In this document: one piece after another, positions 17,208 through 24,019 of the stretch
Layout of the letters: every line of letters starts with the position of its first letter
How positions within the stretch are numbered: position 1 is the first letter of the stretch
DNA from: Teredinibacter sp. KSP-S5-2
GTDB lineage: Bacteria > Pseudomonadota > Gammaproteobacteria > Pseudomonadales > Cellvibrionaceae
DNA: 64,000 bases
Direction of reading: 5' to 3'
NCBI RefSeq assembly: GCF_032773895.1
Contig: NZ_CP120416.1
Location: 2,850,001 to 2,914,000 of the forward strand
Position numbers and translations under genes: made by a program
Notes under the pieces: model-generated
Databases searched by the model: none
The model's input: only the letters and a program-made list of their open reading frames with translations
What the model was told of the DNA's origin: nothing

Positions 17208-18123
17208 TCTGACTGACCTTTACATACTCCTGGCGAACAAGGCGTGCCTTCATTCGTGTAATCATAAGATTTAACGGGGTCATTACAGCATCGTCTTGGT
17301 TGTAGTTGTAATAATCCGTTTGCCACAAACCGTATTTGTCATGCAGTTTTTTGGCGCAGGCTAACGCCGTACATTCTTTTTGAATATTGGAATCCGTAAT
17401 ATGCGGGTAATGATAGGACTCCACCTTCTCGGCTAACACAAACTGACAACCTTGAAGGAACAACCGAATACCCAGGTCGACATCCTCCCCGCCCCAACTG
17501 TTAAAGCTCTGATCAAACCCACCCAACTCTTGAAACTGTTTTCGCTCAACGCCCATTAAGCCGCCCCAAAAAATATCAAAAGGCGCAGGCCATAAATCAA
17601 TCTCCGAACCCAACTCATCGTATTGCACTTTTCGTGGGTCATATAAGCTGTGTTTTTTCAACCAACGAATACAGTGGTCAGCACTGCCGCGTGCTAAATG
17701 ACGAAATTGATTTAAAGTGTATTCATCCTCAACGCCAAAGCCGTGAATAAAACCAATAATGGCTTTCGGTTTTGCCAAGGGTGTTAAAAATGCGTTAAGC
17801 ATATTTGCCAAAGCCGATGAGGCTAACGAAACACCACTGTCAATAAATACCAAATAAGGTGCTTTCGCTAACAACGCCCCCTTATTTCGCGCACCCGCCA
17901 CGCGGAAGCCTTTATCTTCCTGCCACAGGTAGTCAATATTCAACTTACCGGAAAAAGAACGAACAATATCCGGGCTGTTATCAGAGGAACCGTCATCGAC
18001 AACAATCACCTCAAAGTCGTCTTTGTTTATAGTCTGCTCAACCAGCGACCGGAGCGTTAACTGCAATAACGCCGCACGATTGTACGTTGGCACAATCACG
18101 CTCAACTTGGGCGTTTTATTCAT
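17200..18123 (-). CDS. GT2-family glycosyltransferase
   Basis: 307 residues with a GT-A fold. The N-terminus LSVIVPTYNR leads into VIVVDDGSSDNS (nucleotide binding). The middle has LVFIDSG where a DxD motif is expected, so the metal site is atypical. The C-terminal WGGEDVDLGIRL is the GWGGED block of galactosyltransferase-like GT2/GT7C enzymes. There is no signal peptide or transmembrane segment, so it acts in the cytoplasm. It sits between the exporter and the SelO-like gene in one operon. O-glycosylation of Ser/Thr in the secreted peptides, or building a sugar for attachment to them, is the simplest inference. Siderophore microcins use an IroB-like enzyme instead, so this is a different chemistry. 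Confidence 0.85.
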   Translation of the reverse strand: MNKTPKLSVIVPTYNRAALLQLTLRSLVEQTINKDDFEVIVVDDGSSDNSPDIVRSFSGKLNIDYLWQEDKGFRVAGARNKGALLAKAPYLVFIDSGVSLASSALANMLNAFLTPLAKPKAIIGFIHGFGVEDEYTLNQFRHLARGSADHCIRWLKKHSLYDPRKVQYDELGSEIDLWPAPFDIFWGGLMGVERKQFQELGGFDQSFNSWGGEDVDLGIRLFLQGCQFVLAEKVESYHYPHITDSNIQKECTALACAKKLHDKYGLWQTDYYNYNQDDAVMTPLNLMITRMKARLVRQEYVKVSQNA

Positions 18124-18191
18124 ATTCCCTCCAATCTACTTGTGATCCAACAATGTTATTGTCAGACAATTTGTGGTCAGACAATGAATAC

Positions 18192-20336
18192 TTACTCCGC
18201 AGCCAAAGCAATTTCACGGCCAGCGGAATTCACCGTTTCCATTCTGTGCGCCACCATGACGCGGGTAATATTCAAGTTTTTAATATTGTTGTTTATCGCA
18301 ATTTCGTTATTCACATCCAGGTGACTGGTAGCTTCATCCATAAACAAAATGCGCGGTGTGCGGTACAGTGCCCGCGCTAAAATTACTCGCTGTTTCTGGC
18401 CACCACTTAAACTGCTGCCCATATCCCCCACCAGTGTGTTGTACTGCATGGTCATGTGCATAATCTCGTTATGAATACAGGCCATGTCGGCGAATTCCAT
18501 CACCTTATTCATATCCGCACTGGCGGAAAAACAGGAGATATTGTCGGCAATACTGCCCGAGAGTAAATCATCATCCTGCATCACACTGGCAATTTGACTG
18601 CGATAACGACGGGATTTGGTAACGTCAATATCATCAATTAACACGGTGCCGCTGGTGGGTTGCAACAAGCCCATCATAATTTTCAGCAAGGTAGTTTTAC
18701 CGCAACCACTTGGGCCGGTAATCACCACCGACTCACCTTTCTCAATCACAAAATTCAGATTTTCAAATAAAAATGGTGACGACTCACTGTAGCGAAAACT
18801 TAAATTCTTCACTTCAATACTCCCCTCCAGGGCAGTACTGACCTTGGCTACCAAATCATCGTTCTGGTCGAGCGACAGTTCCTTATCCAAATAACTGTCC
18901 ACATCTTCCGCTTGGGTAAAGGTAATATCCGACAGCCGATCCAAATGCAGCCCCAGCATTTTGAGTTCAATCCACTTGGTAATTAAATTATCGGCTGAGG
19001 CAATAAAGTGGGTCTTGTAAGCGACAAAGGCAAAAAGCATCCCCACCGAAATACTGTTTTCCATTACCGCTATCGCGGCAAAATAAACAATCAGAATATT
19101 TTCCAGGCCAAACAACACCCCATTGATGGTGTTATAACCAATGGTCCACTGGGAGATACGAATGTTTTTATTAATCGAATCCGCTAAGCGGTTTTGCCAT
19201 TCATTTTGCCGGAGGTTTTCCCCCTGGAATAATTTAATGGTTTGAATCGCCCGCACCGATTCCATAAAATGGCTGCTTTCTTTTGCTTCACTGACCAGAA
19301 ATTCTTCAGAAAGCAAACGAAACGGTCGATACAACCCCCAGCGAATTGCGCCGTACACGCACACAATAATCAGCACAATACCGGTGAGTTTGACGCTGTA
19401 AAAAAACATGGCCGACAAGGTAATAATCACCATAAAGCCATCCACCATGGCCGAAATCAAACTGGTGGTTAACAAATCCCGAATACTGGCCAGCGAACTA
19501 AAGCGGGAAACCACATCGCCCATATGGCGGCGGGAAAAATAATCCAATGGCAAACGAATAAGGTGGCGAAACAGGTTAGACGACATCTGCATCGATAATC
19601 GAGTGGAAAGCTTTAAAATAATCACTTCCCGCAGGGTGGAGGTGGCCACCTGTATCATCAACAGTAAAAAGAAACCAAAAGCCAGCACCAATAACAAATT
19701 GGTGTCCTTACGAAACACAATATCGTCAATCGCCGTTTGCATATAAAACGGCGTAATAATGGCAAACAATTGCAATAGCAGAGACAACACAAACAATTGC
19801 AACAGGCTGCGCTTAAGTCCAACAATGCGCGTCCAGAAGTGAGATATTTTTAATTCGGTTTTATCCTTCTTTTTTTCAAAGGCATCTGTAGGCGAAAGCT
19901 CCAATGCAATGCCGGTAAAACTCTGCGAAAACTGTTCCTTAGTTAATACTCGCTCACCGGAAGCCGGGTCATTAATCACCACCGAATTCTTTTTCACCTT
20001 GGTCAGCACCACAAAATGGTTCATATCCCAATGTAAAATACTCGGCAATTGCAAGTGCTGTATTTCTTCCACTTCCAGCCTTAACAACCGGGAAGACAAT
20101 TGCAAACGCCCGGCCATGGAAATAATCTGGCGCATACTGGTGCCGTGGCTCGACACCGAAAACCGTCGGCGCAAGGCAATCATATCCACATCGTAACCGT
20201 GATAGCCGGCCACCATCGCCAGGCAAGCCAACCCACACTCGGTGCATTCCGCCTGCAATACCGTGGGCACACGTTTACTCAGTTTAAAATTCAGCAAACT
20301 TTCCGGTTGTCGAATTAAAGAGGTGGAAAAACTCAT
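18192..20336 (-). CDS. C39 peptidase-containing ABC exporter (CvaB/MchF-like)
   Basis: 714 residues with the three domains of bacteriocin exporters. First is an N-terminal C39 cysteine peptidase (~20-140): catalytic C34 in ECTECGLAC, H107 in MNHFVVL and D123 in NDPASG. A six-helix membrane domain (~165-450) follows, then an ATPase with Walker A GPSGCGKTT, signature LSGGQKQR and Walker B ILFMDEATSHLD. It should cleave precursors after Gly-Gly and pump the core peptide out. The start overlaps the stop of the adaptor gene by four bases (ATGA). The two GG-leader peptides upstream are the obvious substrates. No TolC-like outer-membrane gene is in the window, so a general TolC is probably recruited. 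Confidence 0.95.
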   Translation of the reverse strand: MSFSTSLIRQPESLLNFKLSKRVPTVLQAECTECGLACLAMVAGYHGYDVDMIALRRRFSVSSHGTSMRQIISMAGRLQLSSRLLRLEVEEIQHLQLPSILHWDMNHFVVLTKVKKNSVVINDPASGERVLTKEQFSQSFTGIALELSPTDAFEKKKDKTELKISHFWTRIVGLKRSLLQLFVLSLLLQLFAIITPFYMQTAIDDIVFRKDTNLLLVLAFGFFLLLMIQVATSTLREVIILKLSTRLSMQMSSNLFRHLIRLPLDYFSRRHMGDVVSRFSSLASIRDLLTTSLISAMVDGFMVIITLSAMFFYSVKLTGIVLIIVCVYGAIRWGLYRPFRLLSEEFLVSEAKESSHFMESVRAIQTIKLFQGENLRQNEWQNRLADSINKNIRISQWTIGYNTINGVLFGLENILIVYFAAIAVMENSISVGMLFAFVAYKTHFIASADNLITKWIELKMLGLHLDRLSDITFTQAEDVDSYLDKELSLDQNDDLVAKVSTALEGSIEVKNLSFRYSESSPFLFENLNFVIEKGESVVITGPSGCGKTTLLKIMMGLLQPTSGTVLIDDIDVTKSRRYRSQIASVMQDDDLLSGSIADNISCFSASADMNKVMEFADMACIHNEIMHMTMQYNTLVGDMGSSLSGGQKQRVILARALYRTPRILFMDEATSHLDVNNEIAINNNIKNLNITRVMVAHRMETVNSAGREIALAAE

Positions 20337-21592
20337 CGCAACCGCCCCTTTAAGCTATACACCGGTGCCAGCAGCCATTCCATTACCGAGCGCTGGTCTA
20401 ATGTAATATCCGCACTTAATGTCATACCCGGTTTTAACGGAATTTGTCGGCCATACGCTTCCACATAGGTTTTATCCATACTGGCCGTTACCCGGTACAC
20501 CGGTTCATTCACGGTAATGGGCGCGTTTAATACTTCGCTCGGTAACAAAGTCGCTTTCGACAGTTGGGTAATTTTTCCCGTAGACATACCAAATTTTTGA
20601 TACGGAAACGCATCATAGCGAACCGATAAATCCTGCCCTTCGCTGACAAAACCCGATGAACGAATAGGCACCAGCAAATGAATTAATAAACGGTTACTTT
20701 CCGGTGCAAGGCTAAGTAACGGTGCCGATTGGTTAGCAACCACTTGCTGACCTTGCTTCACCTGTAAATTACTAATGGTGCCCGCTTTCGAGGCTTTAAT
20801 TAAATAGGTTTTCTGACTGCGCAACTGGGAAATCTGCTGGTCGTTATAACTTAGCGCCTTTTTGTAATTGCCGATTTCATTCTGTTTATCTTCCGACAAT
20901 AACGCCCGCTCAGACTTAAGTTGCTCAATTTGATTGGTTAAGGTTACCCGCTGAATTAAATTCGATTGTAAATCATTTTCCAGGGTTAACTTTTTGGACA
21001 CTAGATTGTCCACATCCAACACCGACACATACCCTTCCGCCTTCAGCGCTTCATAACGCTCCAGCTGCGAAGTGGTAATTGAAAAAATCTGGTTCTGTGT
21101 TTTATTCTGTTTTTCCAGCAAACTCAGGCTTAATTCCAGCGAGGCAATTTGCTTATCCAGGTTGGTGCGTTTTTGCTGGTATATACGGCTGGAACTGCTG
21201 AGCTGATCATCCAAAATCACACCTTGTGCGCGATATTCAGACAGTAACTTGTCTTCCAGCAAATCACCATTGGCCATGGTTTTAATACTGCTGACCAGCA
21301 GCAAAGGCTGGCCTTCGGTAACCTTATCGCCCTCGGCAATAAGAATGGAGGTAATCACACCAGAATTTTTGGCATACACGCGGACAATACCGTCAGGCGT
21401 TTCCACCCAGCCCTGAACCGTTTCCCGCAAGGCAAAGCGGCTATTAAACGCCCAGAAAAGAATAAGAAGAACCCAAATAACCAAAAAGCCTATCACCAGG
21501 CTATGGGAAAAACTGGGTTTGACGAGGACATCACCATGCAAACGCTCATAAGCGTTATCAATAGCTTGCTGACGGAAAAGACCTTCTTCCAT
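20333..21592 (-). CDS. HlyD/CvaA-type membrane fusion adaptor
   Basis: 419 residues. A short cytoplasmic N-terminus precedes one transmembrane helix (~31-50), a biotinyl-lipoyl-like half motif (GVITSILIAEGDKVTEGQPLL), a long coiled coil (~130-270), the second lipoyl half (KAGTISNLQVKQGQQV) and a beta-barrel region near PGMTLSADITLDQR. This is the CvaA/MchE adaptor arrangement that links a C39 ABC exporter to TolC. It is the first large gene after the precursors, about 240 bp downstream of the nearer one. A hairpin in that gap may reduce read-through, giving more precursor than exporter RNA. Confidence 0.92.
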   Translation of the reverse strand: MEEGLFRQQAIDNAYERLHGDVLVKPSFSHSLVIGFLVIWVLLILFWAFNSRFALRETVQGWVETPDGIVRVYAKNSGVITSILIAEGDKVTEGQPLLLVSSIKTMANGDLLEDKLLSEYRAQGVILDDQLSSSSRIYQQKRTNLDKQIASLELSLSLLEKQNKTQNQIFSITTSQLERYEALKAEGYVSVLDVDNLVSKKLTLENDLQSNLIQRVTLTNQIEQLKSERALLSEDKQNEIGNYKKALSYNDQQISQLRSQKTYLIKASKAGTISNLQVKQGQQVVANQSAPLLSLAPESNRLLIHLLVPIRSSGFVSEGQDLSVRYDAFPYQKFGMSTGKITQLSKATLLPSEVLNAPITVNEPVYRVTASMDKTYVEAYGRQIPLKPGMTLSADITLDQRSVMEWLLAPVYSLKGRLR

Positions 21593-21746
21593 AGCTCAAA
21601 CAGCCCGCATTGAAATAAATAATTGACCGAAGGAAGTGATCACACAATCACCCCGATACTATTAACGAATAGTAATTGAATTACTCCCCTGCTCCTTCAG
21701 AAAAATTCCCTTAGTAATTTATTGTAAAAAATTGCATAAAAAATGA

Positions 21747-21779
21747 GTTGGAGCAGCGGCCTAGGAAAACTGCCCCAAC
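21747..21779 (-). terminator. Hairpin between precursor 1 and exporter operon
   Basis: On the minus strand GTTGGGGCAG pairs with CTGCTCCAAC (one mismatch) around a CCTAGG-containing loop, followed by TCATTTTTT. It is a plausible attenuating terminator that would favour precursor over exporter transcripts. A related hairpin follows precursor 2. Confidence 0.65.
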
Positions 21780-21829
21780 ATTGAAAATACCAGCGTACTT
21801 TAATTCCGCTCTATATTTTCAATATGGCA

Positions 21830-21961
21830 TTAGCCTTCGGTAGTACCACCACCTGAACCGCCACCGGTGCTGCCGCCACCGCCGCCACTTTCGTAACCGG
21901 TGTTCCAGTAGCCCCAACCACCAGTAATTTCTTCTGCTTGATCGAAATCTAATTCTTTCAT
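21830..21961 (-). CDS. Double-glycine microcin-like precursor peptide 1
   Basis: A 43-residue ORF. The leader MKELDFDQAEEITGG is a classic double-glycine leader (acidic, hydrophobic residues at -4, -7 and -12, ending GG). The predicted 28-residue core starts WGYWNTGYES, has one long Gly run broken by Ser and Thr, and ends TTEG. No Cys is present, so no lanthionine or disulfide. Trp, Tyr, Ser and Thr are the likely modification targets. GGAG lies nine bases before the ATG. The Gly/Ser-rich C-terminus recalls class IIb microcins, but the core is much shorter. It lies directly upstream of the adaptor, C39 exporter and modification genes, the strongest argument that it is real. Confidence 0.85.
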   Translation of the reverse strand: MKELDFDQAEEITGGWGYWNTGYESGGGGGSTGGGSGGGTTEG

Positions 21962-22300
21962 TCGTTACACTCCATCAAAAATGATTTGATAAATTATTTG
22001 CCTAACCGCGTTAGGCGAATCGACACTACGAAAATTAATTTTTAGTGTCAACAAATCCAAAAGTCGCAACAAACTCACAAATTGGAAATTTTTTTAACTA
22101 AGCGGTTTCCAAAAAACACCTATTTTTTTTCGAAAAACAGGTAGAAATTGAAAAAATCAACCCCCTATACAAACGATTACAAACGCCACAAATGGCAATA
22201 AAAAAAAATACGCTTATTTTAAATAATTATTTCAATTCACTCTTTCGCGAAAAAATTGCGTTTTTTTTTTCAAATATTCGTCCACCAAATTACAAATTTA

Positions 22301-22330
22301 TGCGCCAATCCGACACAGCACCGCGTTAAC
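22301..22330 (-). promoter_or_regulatory. Conserved block upstream of precursor 1
   Basis: CCAATCCGAC..GTTAAC, about 350 bases before the ATG, recurs at 23361-23390 before precursor 2. Its survival inside otherwise drifting DNA suggests a promoter or operator. I could not fit a convincing -35/-10 or sigma-54 pattern. Confidence 0.4.
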
Positions 22331-22796
22331 ACAACCCAACCCGGCACAAAGGTAAAAACAGATACCTAATCGTCGTAAAAAACCAACCACCCTAAAAAGA
22401 AATCAAGGCGACAAAAAACAAAATTAAACGAAAAACACAGCAAAAAAGAGCAAAAAACAATCAGAAAAAAGTAAATTAGACCTTAGTGGTAACGCCCTTG
22501 GAAAAACAAATAATGTTTAAAAAACAGGCCGGCCAATAGCCAAAAGGCGTATAAAAAAACAGCGTTCTTTCAAATAAAAAACAAAAACACATTAACAAAT
22601 ACTGCTACTAATACAGCAAAAACACACTCTACGTATCCACCAAACAAAGCGTAAAACGACTCACACACGTTCGATACACAAATAGGAAAAACCCACCAGA
22701 GAGCAGTTTTTATACAGCGTAACCACGGTCGCTTTTTTCTCACCAAAAAAATCAAAAAAACAAAACTAAAACGAACAAAAAAACTGTTTTGTAAGA

Positions 22797-22821
22797 GAGC
22801 AGCCACCTAGGAAAGCTGCTC
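22797..22821 (-). terminator. Hairpin after precursor 2
   Basis: GAGCAGC and GCTGCTC form a perfect seven-bp stem around a loop containing CCTAGG. On the minus strand a T-rich stretch follows about 16 bases later. It is the duplicated counterpart of the hairpin at 21747-21779. Confidence 0.55.
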
Positions 22822-22874
22822 AAATACAACACCGAGTTTATTGCAAGCAAAAAACCCAGTATTTAAGTGCGAGA

Positions 22875-23021
22875 CTAACCTTCATGGTCTTCGTAATTGC
22901 CGCCGGTATATCCACCACCAGTAGAACCGCCACCGGTTTCACTCCCCTCTTCACCGCCATAAGGTGAATAACCAAAACCGCCAGTAATTTCTTCTGTCTT
23001 TTCGAAATCTAATTCTTTCAT
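22875..23021 (-). CDS. Double-glycine microcin-like precursor peptide 2
   Basis: A 48-residue ORF. The leader MKELDFEKTEEITGG differs from that of precursor 1 at three positions (D7E, Q8K, A9T) and keeps the GG site. The predicted 33-residue core starts FGYSPYGGEE, continues with Gly/Ser/Thr/Tyr-rich sequence and ends EDHEG, so it is more acidic than core 1. No Cys. GGAGTG precedes the ATG, as in precursor 1. Leaders are conserved while cores differ, as expected for two substrates of one exporter. The absence of a dedicated immunity gene next to either peptide is notable. Confidence 0.85.
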   Translation of the reverse strand: MKELDFEKTEEITGGFGYSPYGGEEGSETGGGSTGGGYTGGNYEDHEG

Positions 23022-23881
23022 TCGTACACTCCGTTAATTAATTTGAAAAACTGTTTTTACCTAAACACCACAGGCGAGCGGACACTACGAAAATTAAATT
23101 TTTATGTCAAAAACAAAATAGAACGCCAACTAAAAAGAAAAATTAAAAAATGGAATTCATAAAAACTTCTACAAAAACTGAATATCGCTCGAAAAACAAC
23201 TTCAAAATCTAAAAATCAACCCCTTGTACAAATAATTACAAATGAGAAAAAATGAAATTAGCAACAAAGCGCTTATTTTAAATCAGTATTTCAATTCGCT
23301 ATCCCGCAAAAAAACAGCTTATTTTTTTGCGGATATTCCCCCACCCCATACAAAACTTATGTGCCAATCCGACAAAAACAGAACGTTAACAAGAACCCAT
23401 AGAATACAAAAACACTAAAACTCGATACAGAAAGGCGAGCAAAAACAAACTCAACGTTACAACTTCGCGCGCCACAATAAATTCTTATACGAAATAAAAA
23501 GCAGAATAAAAACAAACCAAAGTAGATATACAGACGGATATTTAAAGCGCCAATATCGACAAATCCCAATACTTTTTAACTAAAAGCGCACCGGGATAAT
23601 GCGAAAAATGTACAAAAAGATATTAAAAATTTCCCTCTAATACATATTCATACTTTAATTTATACGTCAGTTTATTCGATACAGTGCCAATATTTGCTTT
23701 TATTAATATGGCGCTATTTACAACTGGGAAAGGTGGCGTATTTTTTAATTATAAAGAAATTTCAAGCGTTAACTGGAATACAACTTTAAAGATAGAAAAC
23801 AAAATATTGCAGTAATTACCAGAGGCACTTACGTTAGACTATTAACAACTTAAAAGTGAAATCCAAAGGAAGGAGGAATAG
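23022..23881. other. AT-rich region upstream of precursor 2, divergent to OLD gene
   Basis: No gene supported; a 70-codon minus-strand frame at 23357-23569 looks like chance. The first ~370 bases are the second copy of the duplicated leader/promoter unit, including a perfect hairpin at 23304-23332. The rest separates this operon from the plus-strand OLD gene. Confidence 0.55.
23304..23332. repeat. Perfect inverted repeat with A7/T7 arms
   Basis: CCGCAAAAAAA and TTTTTTTGCGG flank the loop CAGCTTA (11-bp stem, 7-base loop). It lies inside the leader region of precursor 2, about 285 bases before its ATG. The equivalent place before precursor 1 (22247-22270) holds a degenerate version. It could be a bidirectional terminator, an attenuator or an operator. 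Confidence 0.7.
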
Positions 23882-24019
23882 ATGAGTTGCAAAAAAAATC
23901 CGATCTTGGTCTTAAAGGCAAACTATGAAAATAGAAAAAATATGGATAAAAAATTGGCGATCAGTAAAAGAAGAGATGCTACAAGCACAAGATTTAATGG
24001 TAATTATTGGCCAGAATAA
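23882..24019 (+). CDS. Short ORF with strong ribosome site overlapping OLD start
   Basis: 45 codons, starting MSCKKNPILVLKANYEN. It is preceded by AAGGAGGAATAG, by far the best ribosome-binding site near here, and ends inside the OLD gene in another frame. The OLD ATG itself has only AAAGG. It may act as a leader ORF that couples or restrains OLD translation, or the site may be fortuitous. The peptide has no recognisable family. Confidence 0.3.
   Translation: MSCKKNPILVLKANYENRKNMDKKLAISKRRDATSTRFNGNYWPE

Larger units (their letters stand above)
21962..22874. other. AT-rich region upstream of precursor 1 (duplicated unit)
   Basis: No protein gene is supported; a 78-codon minus-strand frame at 22570-22806 has no family features. 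The part next to precursor 1 (to about 22340) aligns with the DNA upstream of precursor 2 at a constant 1060-base offset. Conserved pieces are GGACACTACGAAAATTAA-like sequence, ATCAACCCC..TACAAA.GATTACAAA, CGCTTATTTTAAAT..TATTTCAATTC and TGCGCCAATCCGAC. The region is probably a long 5' untranslated leader plus promoter. Confidence 0.6.
21747..23400 (-). repeat. Tandem duplication of precursor gene plus leader region
   Basis: Two units in direct orientation, about 21747-22340 and 22797-23400. Each contains a CCTAGG-loop hairpin, a GG-leader gene and ~370 bases of upstream DNA. From the ATG (21961 versus 23021) to the GTTAAC block (22325 versus 23385) the offset stays at 1060 bases. Confidence 0.8.

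Noticed and set aside
22295-22320. Sigma-54 promoter upstream of precursor 1 (TTGGC...)
   Set aside because: The GG and GC dinucleotides are not at the required 10-base spacing.
22570-22806. A 78-codon minus-strand frame between the two precursors as a possible immunity gene
   Set aside because: It is hydrophobic but A/T-driven, overlaps the hairpin after precursor 2, and has no ribosome site or family feature.
23357-23569. A 70-codon minus-strand frame upstream of precursor 2 as a third peptide
   Set aside because: No double-glycine leader and no good ribosome site; it is not seen in the paired unit.
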